Shown here: positions 47,675 through 56,461 of the stretch, one piece after another
Layout of the letters: each line of letters starts with the position of its first letter
How positions within the stretch are numbered: position 1 is the first letter of the stretch
Assembly (NCBI GenBank): GCA_964463165.1
Contig: CAYXBK010000004.1
Location: forward strand, 124,001 to 188,000
Reading direction: 5' to 3'
Origin: UBA7236 sp964463165
Lineage (GTDB): Bacteria; Bacteroidota; Bacteroidia; Chitinophagales; BACL12
DNA: 64,000 bases
Notes under the pieces: generated by a model
What the model saw: the letters and a program-made list of their open reading frames with translations, nothing else
What the model was told of the DNA's origin: nothing
Databases searched by the model: none
Position numbers and translations under genes: made by a program

Positions 47675-47682
47675 CGAAAGTA
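47675..47682 (-). promoter_or_regulatory. -7 box of parE (TACTTTCG), 4 nt from the start codon
   Basis: TACTTTCG fits TAnnTTYG and is followed by CAGC and the parE ATG. A TTTG at 47711-47708 is 25 nt further up, slightly too far. Confidence 0.55.
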
Positions 47683-47751
47683 TTTATTTAATTAAGGTAA
47701 TTTTACCCAAAGGCTAAAAAGTTTTACACATATTCAATTTCAAAAGTTCGC

Positions 47752-49251
47752 ATGAAATTCAACGCACTCTCCACCGGAACGCTGTTTTCTGTTTTTGTTG
47801 TAATTCTTTTATTCGGTTCCGGGATCACCGAATCGCTCGGCTTGCGGCCCATGGGCGTGCATCAGTGGCGGCAGAGTGATTCGGCATCCGAAGCGCTGAA
47901 TTATGCGCAAAACGATATTGGTTTTTTTACACCGCAAATGCATTCCCAAACAGGAAGGAACGGATTCAGCGCCAGTGAATTTCCGGTTATTTATTTTATT
48001 GTCGGGAAATTATATCAGGTATTTGGTTTTCATGAATACATTTTCAAAATTGTAAATCTTTGCTTTTTCATTTCGGGATTATGGTTTCTTTATCTGCTAT
48101 GCCTGCGGTTTATTCAGGATAAATGGATCGCTTTGCTGCCAGTGATCGTTCTCGGCACAGCACCTTATTATTTTTATTACGGATTGAATTATTTACCGAA
48201 TGTTCCGGCAATTTCCTGCGCATTGGCAGGATGGTATTTCACATTGAAATATATCGAGCGGTATTCAATTTCAAAAATCTATCTTGCAACAATTCTTTTT
48301 ACATTGTCTGCTTTACTGAAAGCAAGTGATGGACTGAATTTCGCAGCAGCCGGATTATTTATACTGATCGTTCTGTTTCATGCAGATGCTGCTTCAAAAA
48401 ATATATTCAGGAAACAGATTTTTCATCTGCTCGTATGCGCTTCGATCTTTGCTGTATCCTTCTTAAGCTGGGTGATGTATTGCAGGCAATTCAATGCTGA
48501 AAACGGAACCGGCGCAAGCCTTCTGGGCATCTTGCCCATTTGGAAACTCGGACCTTTTGAAATTTATATGGTATGCAGAAATGCATTGATGGAATGGGCG
48601 ATGTATATATTTAATCCGCTGGTTTGGTTGCTTGTGATCGCAGGGATATTTCTGTTCTTTAAAAATTTAAAAAAAATAAACCCCTATCTCAGACTCATCA
48701 CAATGATTTTAATGCCCGGCGCAATTATTTATGTATTGTTATGGTTTGAAGCATTCAGGGATCACGATTATTATATGCTCACACCAATCGTATTTGTTGT
48801 GTTTTTATTGATCGCTTTATGCAATTTGTTTGAAACATATTTGATACGTGATAAACTGCGTAGAAACCGCATTCTGTATGCAGTATTTTTTATAATCGCG
48901 ATCGGTTATAATCTCCTCATGCAACACAAACGCTATTTTGATCCTGCTTATAATACCGTAAATAAAGATTTATATACGGTTGAACCGTATTTGCGGTCCA
49001 TCGGAATTGAACGCACCGATTTGGTTGTAAGTGTGCCTGACCCCAGCCTGAATAATTCGCTCTACCTCATGAATAATCCGGGATGGACGGAAGCATTTAC
49101 CGATAAGCATTATAATATTTTTTATTTTAAAGACCTGGGAGCGAAATATCTGATCGTGAACGACAGTGCGTATGCGCAAAATGAAATGTATGCACACTTC
49201 ATGAAAAATAAAATCGGGGAGTATAAGTCGATCTCGATTTACAAATTGTAA
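47752..49251 (+). CDS. Membrane glycosyltransferase, GT39-like
   Basis: 499 residues with about ten membrane helices in the first 400 and a soluble C-terminal domain. The HQWRQSDSASEA phrase after the first helix contains the acidic residue that GT-C enzymes use for catalysis. Likely transfers a sugar from a polyprenyl-phosphate donor to an acceptor on the periplasmic side; acceptor unknown. Divergent from parE with an 81-nt gap. It might modify surface glycans or lipids, but no neighbouring glycan genes support a particular pathway. Confidence 0.82.
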   Translation: MKFNALSTGTLFSVFVVILLFGSGITESLGLRPMGVHQWRQSDSASEALNYAQNDIGFFTPQMHSQTGRNGFSASEFPVIYFIVGKLYQVFGFHEYIFKIVNLCFFISGLWFLYLLCLRFIQDKWIALLPVIVLGTAPYYFYYGLNYLPNVPAISCALAGWYFTLKYIERYSISKIYLATILFTLSALLKASDGLNFAAAGLFILIVLFHADAASKNIFRKQIFHLLVCASIFAVSFLSWVMYCRQFNAENGTGASLLGILPIWKLGPFEIYMVCRNALMEWAMYIFNPLVWLLVIAGIFLFFKNLKKINPYLRLITMILMPGAIIYVLLWFEAFRDHDYYMLTPIVFVVFLLIALCNLFETYLIRDKLRRNRILYAVFFIIAIGYNLLMQHKRYFDPAYNTVNKDLYTVEPYLRSIGIERTDLVVSVPDPSLNNSLYLMNNPGWTEAFTDKHYNIFYFKDLGAKYLIVNDSAYAQNEMYAHFMKNKIGEYKSISIYKL

Positions 49252-49276
49252 AATAATTACCTCGAAGGCAGTGTGG

Positions 49277-49427
49277 CGCAAAGTCGCTAAAATACTGTTC
49301 CGGAACAGGTAATTGAAAAGCCTGAAAATATTCTTTAATCAGTCGGCACGAATCTGAATTTACTTGCAGATTTGGGACACAATAAAACGTAAATCTCTTT
49401 CCGCCTTTCCGTTTTCCCGACTTTGCG
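49277..49427. repeat. Inverted pair CGCAAAGTCG / CGACTTTGCG
   Basis: CGCAAAGTCG at 49277-49286 and its reverse complement at 49418-49427 bracket 131 nt between two convergent genes. No gene is inside. Flanking sequence (GTCGCTAA, TTCCGCCTTTCCG) is octamer-like. Confidence 0.7.
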
Positions 49428-49437
49428 GTTAGAAAGT

Positions 49438-50787
49438 TTACAACAATTCATTCGCAAGATTCGCCAGCTCGCTTCGTTCACCTTTTTGCAGTGTGATGAC
49501 AGAACACATCGGATGATTTTTTATTTTATCGATCAGATAACTCAAACCATTACTATGTGTATCGAGATAAGGTGTATCAATTTGATTTACATCACCCGTA
49601 AATACGATCTTGGTATTTTCACCTGCTCTTGTAATAATTGTTTTCACTTCAAGCGGTGTTAAATTCTGTGCTTCGTCAATTATGAAGAAAATATTGGAAA
49701 TAGATCTTCCGCGGATATAAGCCAAAGGTTGAATTACCAATTTTTCCTGTTCGATCATTTGCGCAATCGCTTTATACTCGCTGTCGTTTTGCTCAAACTG
49801 ATTCTGAATCATTTTCAAATTATCCCAGAGCGGCTCCATATACGGATTCAGTTTCGATTTAATATCACCCGGTAAATAGCCGATATCTTTATTATTGAGC
49901 GGGACAATGGGCCGTGCAAGAAATATTTGTTTATAATTTCTTCTCTGTTCCAGTGCACCTGCCAGTGCAAGCAAGGTTTTTCCGCTGCCGCTCACACCCT
50001 GCAGTGCAACAAGTTTGATCTCCGGATTTAAAATTGAATTCATCGCAAATACCTGGTCGGCATTGCGTGGCTTCACACCGTAAGCTGTTGCTTTATTGAT
50101 GCGTTTAAATGATTTCTCTTCCGAATCATAACTCGCTAACACACTGCTGCTTCCGTTTTTCAGAATAAAACATTGGTTTGCATACGGTTCGCTCTTTAAT
50201 ATTTTTTTGAAGCCGATAAATCCGTCGCTGTAGATTTTATCAATTGTATCATGATCAATTCCTTCAATTGTTTCAATCGGATCTTTTAAAAATTCAGGGT
50301 CCTCAATTTTATCATTTTTATAATCTTCACTGTATAATCCGAGTGATTTAGCTTTCAGGCGCAGATTAATATCCTTTGTGATGAGGATCACGGTTTTCTC
50401 CGGATATTTCTTTTTCACCACCAAAGCGGTGTTGAGAATTTTATGATCGGGTTTTTCTTCTCCGAAAATAACTTCGGCATTTACGCCATTGTGCTCATAC
50501 ATCATTACCACCATGCGCCCTGTCGACCGCCCGTTTACAGGTCTCCATTCCTGCAGTGTTCCTTCCTTCGATTTCTGATCGAGAAACCGGATGAATTCCC
50601 TTGCTTCAAAATTGATCGTCTCGTTACCCTTCTTGAAGTTATCCAATTCTTCCAGCACTGTGATCGGGATGACGATGTCGTGTTCTTCGAAATTGTTGAT
50701 GGAGTTGTGGTCGTGCAGGATGACCGATGTGTCGAGGACAAAAATCTTTTTTTCTTTCTGCACTTTTGCTTTCTTCTTCAATGGCAT
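49438..50787 (-). CDS. PIN-PhoH fusion protein
   Basis: 449 residues. N-terminal PIN nuclease domain: FVLDTSVILHDHNSI supplies the first Asp, VLEELDNFKKG and ILITKDINLR follow. C-terminal PhoH domain: Walker A GVSGSGKTLLALA near 270-282 and Walker B IFFIIDEAQN near 368-377. Such PhoH2-type proteins have helicase and RNase activity in other bacteria. Convergent with the GT39 gene, spaced by the inverted pair. Cytoplasmic; target RNA unknown. Confidence 0.95.
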   Translation of the reverse strand: MPLKKKAKVQKEKKIFVLDTSVILHDHNSINNFEEHDIVIPITVLEELDNFKKGNETINFEAREFIRFLDQKSKEGTLQEWRPVNGRSTGRMVVMMYEHNGVNAEVIFGEEKPDHKILNTALVVKKKYPEKTVILITKDINLRLKAKSLGLYSEDYKNDKIEDPEFLKDPIETIEGIDHDTIDKIYSDGFIGFKKILKSEPYANQCFILKNGSSSVLASYDSEEKSFKRINKATAYGVKPRNADQVFAMNSILNPEIKLVALQGVSGSGKTLLALAGALEQRRNYKQIFLARPIVPLNNKDIGYLPGDIKSKLNPYMEPLWDNLKMIQNQFEQNDSEYKAIAQMIEQEKLVIQPLAYIRGRSISNIFFIIDEAQNLTPLEVKTIITRAGENTKIVFTGDVNQIDTPYLDTHSNGLSYLIDKIKNHPMCSVITLQKGERSELANLANELL

Positions 50788-50943
50788 AGTGTGATTTACG
50801 AAGTCAATGATAGCTTGTATTCCGAATTAATCAAACCCCGTTATACCCCGAATATGTGGACAATTGTAGTGAAATGCGTACAGCTGAGAAAAATAATTGT
50901 AAATGCGAAAGAAACTGAGCGAGTTATTTATTTGAAATCTGGT

Positions 50944-50974
50944 AAAAAAAACGCCCCGTTTATTTAACGAGGCG
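50944..50974 (-). terminator. Rho-independent terminator after the T9SS gene at 50996
   Basis: On the - strand the stem CGCCTCGTT/AACGGGGCG (one G-U) with a 5-nt loop is followed by T8. Confidence 0.85.
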
Positions 50975-50995
50975 CTCTTTTGTAAAAAAAATAAT

Positions 50996-52222
50996 TTATT
51001 TATTTAAAATAAAAGTTTCTGAATAAACTGCTCCATCGGCAATCACATTCATAATATACGTTCCGTTTGGAATATTTGCATCGAAGGATACTTCATGCAT
51101 TACTGTTCCATTATTATTTTCTGCTTGCTGCGTATATACCACCTGGCCAAGCATATTAATAATTTCAACATTTACGCTGGCTTCAGGGCTCACGCCTGTT
51201 GCAATTACATGTAAAAAACCATTTGATGGAACAGGTGAAAGCGAAATAACAGGAATGTTTTCAGAGTACCCGTTTATTTCCATTTCCTGACGAGCACCAA
51301 TTGCATCATTTGTAAAACCAAGGCCTTCAATCATCTCATCTACATCAGATCCATAAAGGAAATTTAATACTTTGGTTTGTCCCGGGTTAATTGATCCCAC
51401 TTTAAATGTAAGTGTAATGGCCTGATCAGAGATCGTACTTCCTGAAATAAAATAAGGTGAAACACCATTGTATGCATTTTTTGGAATAAGGTCAGATACA
51501 GCAAATCCACCGTATGAAACTCTGGCATTTGTTTGCATAGATCCCAAAGCAAGCAGACAACCATAAGTTAAACCCTCTGCTGTTACCATTGCCCAATCAT
51601 CTGTCGGGTGATTGTATAACACCAGGTTATTTGTCGTGAAATCACCAGAAAATGGTTGTTCATTGTCGGGATCAGTATTTCTTGAATAATAAACACCGTT
51701 TAATGCAGTTGCACCAGTATTGGTTAACACTATTTGTGTCTGCACCAGACGCTTACTGTTTTTTATTGAAGTTATTTGTTTGATATGAAGACCTTCAGCA
51801 GCGATATCACCTTGCCATACTACTACTTTATTTGCCCCAACCACAGAATAGGAAGTAATTACACCAGGTGCTTCAGGTGCTGCAGACGGATCATTTGAAT
51901 ACACATTTGTTCCAACCTGCACGGCAAAACCTTCAACCGGTGAACCCGGAATAAAATAATCACCGCAATAAGGCGGTGTTCCTGTTGCCCAGCCATCTTT
52001 AGCATCGTCGATAATCAAACCGAAATAGGGTGACACTGCCGGGTCGTGATAGCCAGCCGGTGCGTTAGCATCCGAAACATAAACACCATCACTGCTGATA
52101 CCCAGTTCAAGATAAGTGCCTTTCATAAAAGCATCGGTTCCAACAATCTGTGCGTTTGAAAAATTGAGGAGGAAGAGGAGCAGAAACATAGATCCTGCGA
52201 TTTTGTGTAATAAGTATTTCAT
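50996..52222 (-). CDS. T9SS cargo protein of unknown function
   Basis: 408 residues. Signal peptide MKYLLHKIAGSMFLLLFLLN ending FSNAQ. The mature region is beta-rich and Asp/Gly/Pro-rich (DANAPAGYHDPAVSPYFGLI, DAKDGWATGTPPYCGDYF), with a VSYGGFAVSDLIPKNAYNGVS phrase and no catalytic motif I can recognise. The type A sorting domain is at the C-terminus (SLSPVPSNGFLHVIA to TFILNK). Single gene bounded by a terminator. Extracellular or surface protein. Confidence 0.82.
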   Translation of the reverse strand: MKYLLHKIAGSMFLLLFLLNFSNAQIVGTDAFMKGTYLELGISSDGVYVSDANAPAGYHDPAVSPYFGLIIDDAKDGWATGTPPYCGDYFIPGSPVEGFAVQVGTNVYSNDPSAAPEAPGVITSYSVVGANKVVVWQGDIAAEGLHIKQITSIKNSKRLVQTQIVLTNTGATALNGVYYSRNTDPDNEQPFSGDFTTNNLVLYNHPTDDWAMVTAEGLTYGCLLALGSMQTNARVSYGGFAVSDLIPKNAYNGVSPYFISGSTISDQAITLTFKVGSINPGQTKVLNFLYGSDVDEMIEGLGFTNDAIGARQEMEINGYSENIPVISLSPVPSNGFLHVIATGVSPEASVNVEIINMLGQVVYTQQAENNNGTVMHEVSFDANIPNGTYIMNVIADGAVYSETFILNK

Positions 52223-52301
52223 AAAAAGTTTTTAGTGATAAAATAATAATTAGGGATGTAAATTAAACATTAAAATGTAATTCTCAAATTCAATTCGAAT
52301 T

Positions 52302-53948
52302 TTATTTAAAATCTGTTGCAGCTTGCAACTGATATTCAAACACCATGCGTTGTTCCTGAGCGCTTATGGTTTCAGCAGAAAGAATTTCTTCAATCATGGC
52401 AGCGATCAATTCATATTCTTTAACCACGCCTGATTTATCGAAATATAAACGGCCCGTTCTGCGGATTAAAAAATCGCTGAGGCCGGTGATCATTTCCTCT
52501 TCGGCGCAATATAGAATCTCTGCATATAAAATTCTTTCTCTTGCATCAGTTATTTTTCCATGCAGTTCAAATGCTTTTTCAATGATCCATTCTGTTGAGG
52601 TCCCGTAATTATTTACAAGATATTTAATCTGGTCGTAGCTGAGGCCGATTTGCTTCGCCTCTCCTGCCCTGCGTTCGATATAAGAATGGATATCCGAATT
52701 AAAATCCGTACCATGTATTTTAATTTTTGAAGTATCCGATTTTTTAAATGCGAGATTATTATTTTTTTTCAGATCGGCAGCAAGAAGATCCACAACTTTC
52801 TCTGCCATTTTTCTATAGCCCGTTAATTTCCCGCCGGCAATGGAGATCAAACCATTCTGCGAAATAAATATTTCATCCTTTCGCGATAATTCGGAAGGAG
52901 ATTTGCCCTCCTCATGAATTAAGGGCCGCAATCCCGCCCAGGAAGATTCAATATCATCAACAATTAATCCGGCAGAAGGGAATTTTTGATTGACCGCATT
53001 TAATAAATAACTGATATCTTGTTTTGTGATACCAATATTATCCTTATCACCGTCATAATTTGTATCTGTTGTGCCGATATAAATTTTATTATTCCGCGGA
53101 ATTGCAAATATCATCCGCTTATCTCCTTCAACATCAAAATAAATTGCATGTTTTACCGGTAATTTCTTTGCCGGCACAACGAGATGAATTCCTTTTGTGA
53201 GGTGCAGTTTTTTCCCCTGAATTGTTTCGCCGAGGCTCCGTATATCATCCACCCATGGGCCGGCAGCATTAATAATTTTATGTGCCGATGCAGAAAAAAC
53301 CTTGTTTGAAATTAAATCTCTGAATTGAAGGCCTGAAATTTTTTCATCTGTGTAAATAAATATTTCTGCTTTAACATAATTCAGGCAAACTGCCCCGAAA
53401 GAAGCAGCGGTCTTTAATATTTCAATTGTGAGCCTGGCATCATCGGTGCGGTATTCTTTGTAAAGCGCACCGCCGATTAATTCATTTTGATTTAACAGTG
53501 GTTCGGTTTCTTTTGTCGCTTTCGGCCCGAGCATTTTATACTGATCTTCTTTTTTCACTTTTGCAAGAAAATCATATACCCATAAGGCAAGTGAAGTAGT
53601 GAATTTGCCAAGGCTTCCTTTTTTATAAATCGGCAACAACATATTTATCGGCACTACAAGGTGCGGTGCAAGATGATGCAGGACGGCACGTTCGGTACCG
53701 ACTTTACGCACCAATGCAAATTCCAGTTGCTTTAAATAGCGCAGTCCGCCGTGAATTAATTTGGTGGATTTGGAAGATGTGCCGCTTGCAAAATCATATT
53801 TTTCCAATAATAAAACTTTCATGCCCCGGCTTGCAGCATCCAGTGCAATGCCGGCACCTGTGATCCCGCCGCCAATGATAATGATGTCAAAATGTGCATC
53901 ACTGACTCCCTTCAGGGTTTCATTTCTTTTGAAAGTTGATAATTGCAT
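52302..53948 (-). CDS. glpD: Glycerol-3-phosphate dehydrogenase (FAD-dependent)
   Basis: Oxidises glycerol-3-phosphate to dihydroxyacetone phosphate and reduces menaquinone at the membrane. 548 residues. FAD fold IIIGGGITGAGIALDAASRG at 24-43, followed by KSTKLIHGGLRYLKQLEFALV, a GlpD signature, and GPWVDD and YIGTTDTNYDG later. The C-terminal helical domain (ITDARERILYAEILYCAEEEM) is intact. A TAATATTG box lies 7 nt upstream. The start is the only reasonable Met. Confidence 0.95.
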   Translation of the reverse strand: MQLSTFKRNETLKGVSDAHFDIIIIGGGITGAGIALDAASRGMKVLLLEKYDFASGTSSKSTKLIHGGLRYLKQLEFALVRKVGTERAVLHHLAPHLVVPINMLLPIYKKGSLGKFTTSLALWVYDFLAKVKKEDQYKMLGPKATKETEPLLNQNELIGGALYKEYRTDDARLTIEILKTAASFGAVCLNYVKAEIFIYTDEKISGLQFRDLISNKVFSASAHKIINAAGPWVDDIRSLGETIQGKKLHLTKGIHLVVPAKKLPVKHAIYFDVEGDKRMIFAIPRNNKIYIGTTDTNYDGDKDNIGITKQDISYLLNAVNQKFPSAGLIVDDIESSWAGLRPLIHEEGKSPSELSRKDEIFISQNGLISIAGGKLTGYRKMAEKVVDLLAADLKKNNNLAFKKSDTSKIKIHGTDFNSDIHSYIERRAGEAKQIGLSYDQIKYLVNNYGTSTEWIIEKAFELHGKITDARERILYAEILYCAEEEMITGLSDFLIRRTGRLYFDKSGVVKEYELIAAMIEEILSAETISAQEQRMVFEYQLQAATDFK

Positions 53949-53955
53949 TGAGAGA

Positions 53956-53963
53956 CAATATTA
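53956..53963 (-). promoter_or_regulatory. Possible -7 box of glpD (TAATATTG)
   Basis: TAATATTG fits TAnnTTTG with one mismatch, 7 nt before the glpD start. Confidence 0.4.
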
Positions 53964-53967
53964 AGGA

Positions 53968-54020
53968 ATTAGCTGATTTGCTGATGAAGAATTCGGATTA
54001 GCTGATTAGCAAATTAGCTG
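53968..54020 (+). repeat. Octamer repeats (ATTAGCTG)
   Basis: ATTAGCTG/ATTTGCTG at 53968-53983 and ATTAGCTG/ATTAGCAA/ATTAGCTG at 53997-54020, all in an 8-nt register within each block. Confidence 0.75.
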
Positions 54021-54078
54021 ATGGAAGTTGAGCTTTTGTATAGATATTCCATTATTAAAAAAAATTCGGGAAACCTGT

Positions 54079-54086
54079 TAAATTTG
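54079..54086 (+). promoter_or_regulatory. -7 box (TAAATTTG)
   Basis: A perfect TAnnTTTG match 46 nt before the ATG at 54133 (25 nt before the TTG at 54112). No -33 TTTG at normal spacing. Confidence 0.45.
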
Positions 54087-54132
54087 GTGGTATGGGAGAA
54101 GGGATAATGAATTGGTTATTCAAAAGGCAATT

Positions 54133-54552
54133 ATGAGACAACAATATTTTGAACCTAAAGATGACGACTGGTATGTTGAAACAATTTTTTATATCATTGA
54201 CATTAATGGTACGGTAAAATTTGGGATTACAGCCAATTGGGCAAAAAGACTTTTGAATTATAGAAAAGAAATTGGAAACTTAGAACTTTCGGTTCTAAAA
54301 ATGGAACAATATGACAAAAGATGGAAAGCCGAACTGATCGAGCAAATTGTAAAATGGCGGTTAAGGCCCTGGTGCATAGTCGGAAGACACGAATGGATAA
54401 ACGCTCCTGTTCAAATTGTGTTGAATTGCTATTTAGACTCCCGGGATAGTATAATTCCGGAAATAAATAAATATGAATACATACACAAAAAGGGTTCTGA
54501 CAGATGGGGATACTATAAACAAATTGCAGACATGACCTTTCCTCAGAATTAA
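54133..54552 (+). CDS. GIY-YIG/T5orf172-like small protein
   Basis: 139 residues from the ATG at 54133; a TTG at 54112 would add seven. The core FYIIDINGTVKFGITANWAKRLLNYR has the Y-x-K-x-G-(I/S)-T/S-x-x-x-x-R spacing of GIY-YIG-like nucleases (T5orf172/Mug113 group), and a later MEQYDKRWKAELIEQIVKWRLRP follows the usual helix. Stand-alone, no methylase or phage genes near. Possibly a DNA-processing or defence-type protein. Assignment rests on motif spacing only. Confidence 0.6.
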   Translation: MRQQYFEPKDDDWYVETIFYIIDINGTVKFGITANWAKRLLNYRKEIGNLELSVLKMEQYDKRWKAELIEQIVKWRLRPWCIVGRHEWINAPVQIVLNCYLDSRDSIIPEINKYEYIHKKGSDRWGYYKQIADMTFPQN

Positions 54553-54638
54553 CAACACATATAACCGGCTGTGCTTAAGTGAACGGGCATTGGAAATGAA
54601 AATATTTAAACAACTCCAAACAATGAAACATAAAAACA

Positions 54639-55181
54639 ATGAAAAGGACAATTGTAAATCCCATCATTAAAGACACCGTGACTTTTTTACAAACTGCTGA
54701 AGAATCAGGGGGTGAAGTCACTGAAGTGGAGATAACATTAATGCCAGGAGGTGGAAATCCATTGCATTACCATAAAACGTACTCCGAAACCTTTACGGCA
54801 ATTGACGGAGAGTTGGGTTTAAAATTAGGAAAAAGAAAAACCAAGATTTTAAAAGAAGGAGAAACTTATACAGTGGAACCAAATGCTCTGCATAGTTTTT
54901 ATAACCCCACCAACAAAGAAATTAAATTTAATGTTAAGCTAAAACCGGGACATACTGGTTTTGAAAATTCATTAAGAATAATTTATGGATTGGCCAGTGA
55001 CGGTTATACTGACAAAAATACCATTCCAAAAAGCATTAAACACACAGCAATTGTAATTTGCATGAGTGATATGAATCTTCCAGGATTATTCACATTTTTG
55101 TTTCCGATACTTAAGCTTATTGCTAAACGTTCTAAAAAAAGTGGAGAAGAGCAGAAACTAAAGGAAAAATATTGTATTTAG
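54639..55181 (+). CDS. Cupin-domain protein
   Basis: 180 residues. The double-stranded beta-helix runs through residues 20-110: PGGGNPLHYHKTYSETFTAIDGEL contains the HxHx3-4Ex6G type metal motif (H45, H47 and a Glu), and PNALHSFYNP is the second motif. A hydrophobic C-terminal segment (LPGLFTFLFPILKLIAKRS) looks membrane-interacting. Start at the ATG at 54639 (MKRTIVNP). Member of a run of small + strand genes; substrate unknown. Confidence 0.82.
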   Translation: MKRTIVNPIIKDTVTFLQTAEESGGEVTEVEITLMPGGGNPLHYHKTYSETFTAIDGELGLKLGKRKTKILKEGETYTVEPNALHSFYNPTNKEIKFNVKLKPGHTGFENSLRIIYGLASDGYTDKNTIPKSIKHTAIVICMSDMNLPGLFTFLFPILKLIAKRSKKSGEEQKLKEKYCI

Positions 55182-55244
55182 GCAACACCGTTCGAAAGTT
55201 ATAGGATGCGATGATTATGTTCAGATTTTGAAATAACTAAACAA

Positions 55245-56339
55245 ATGAGCTTTCTAAAAAATATACTCGGCAAAAAAGAAACGCCAATAAAAAGTTACAC
55301 TGACTTTTGGAATTGGTTCAAAGACAACGAAAAGGCATTTTATAAAGTCGTAAAATCGCATGAGGATATAAATAAAAGTTTCTTTGATAAACTATCGCCT
55401 AAGCTTGCTGAATTAAAGGATGGTTATTTTTTTCTGTGCGGCATGTATGACGACACTACGGTTGAATTAATCCTGACGGCAGATGGAAACGCTAAAAATA
55501 TTGTTTTCATTGAAGAACTGGTAGAACAAGCACCAGCAATCAACGGTTGGAAATTTACAGCCCTCAAACCTGCAATGGATATTGAAAACCTTGGAATTGC
55601 AATGGCAGGATACCAATTTAACAGAGATAATTTATTCTTCTATTCAAACGACCATATCGGGCATCCCGACGAAATTGATATTTCTGTGGTGCACAACGAC
55701 AGGACAGAAGATAATAAACAGCAAATAGGGAACGGCACCTACATTTTTCTCGATAATTATTTAGGCGAACTTGACTTTTTAAACAATATTGACAACTTAA
55801 AGGTTATTAGCAAACATGAAGCAGAAAAAGAAATTATCCCTATTTCAAAACTTAAAGATTTCCTGACCTGGAGACAAAAAGAATTTATTGAAAAATATGA
55901 AGGCGCCCGCTATAACACTGAAAATGACGAACACTCAATTTTGGAAGCTGAACTGGAAAATGGAAATAAATTAATTGCAGTCATCAACACGCAGCTTCTG
56001 AACTGGGACAGCAAAGCATCGCATCCATGGATTGCTGTAATCACTTTGAAATTTGACGGAAAGGATCACAATGGGATGCCCGATGAAAATGTTTACCAAC
56101 GTTTAAATCAAATTGAAGAAACTATAAACCACCAACTTCCCGATAAAGAAGGATATTTATACATCGGCCGGCAAACCGTAAATAATGAGCGGGAAATTTA
56201 TTTTGCGTGTAAAGACTTTCGCAAGCCGTCCAAAGTAATTTATAAAGTGCAACAAGAAAATATCAACAAATTTGAAATTGAATACGATATTTACAAAGAC
56301 AAATACTGGCGGTCTTTTGAGCGGTTCAGATCCAGCTAA
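55245..56339 (+). CDS. DUF695-domain protein
   Basis: 364 residues, cytoplasmic, no signal. An N-terminal alpha/beta domain (residues 15-190, with DFWNWFKDNEKAFYKVVKSH) is joined to a C-terminal DUF695 domain starting near WRQKEFIEKYEGARYN and ending SFERFRSS. DUF695 proteins are small and often solitary or fused as here; their role is not known. 63 nt after the cupin gene, so they could share a transcript. No catalytic motif is visible. Confidence 0.75.
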   Translation: MSFLKNILGKKETPIKSYTDFWNWFKDNEKAFYKVVKSHEDINKSFFDKLSPKLAELKDGYFFLCGMYDDTTVELILTADGNAKNIVFIEELVEQAPAINGWKFTALKPAMDIENLGIAMAGYQFNRDNLFFYSNDHIGHPDEIDISVVHNDRTEDNKQQIGNGTYIFLDNYLGELDFLNNIDNLKVISKHEAEKEIIPISKLKDFLTWRQKEFIEKYEGARYNTENDEHSILEAELENGNKLIAVINTQLLNWDSKASHPWIAVITLKFDGKDHNGMPDENVYQRLNQIEETINHQLPDKEGYLYIGRQTVNNEREIYFACKDFRKPSKVIYKVQQENINKFEIEYDIYKDKYWRSFERFRSS

Positions 56340-56352
56340 AAATGCGGATACG

Positions 56353-56375
56353 CAAAAATTTGATTTTCAAATTTT
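56353..56375. repeat. A/T-rich hairpin
   Basis: AAATTTG/CAAATTT with a short loop in the gap after the DUF695 gene. It could act as a weak terminator, but no T tract follows. Confidence 0.35.
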
Positions 56376-56461
56376 CAGCAATTTTCATCCGAAATATCTT
56401 TTTAAAATGCACATAAATTATTTTATATTTAATCTATCGAACTATTATTGAATTTTACCTG

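Noticed and set aside
50443..50967. Open frame of 174 codons antisense to phoH
   Set aside because: Overlaps the PIN domain; hydrophobic and low-complexity product with no support.
54553..55244. Integron cassettes with attC sites
   Set aside because: The small genes look cassette-like, but I found no GTTRRRY/RYYYAAC pair in the gaps and no integrase.
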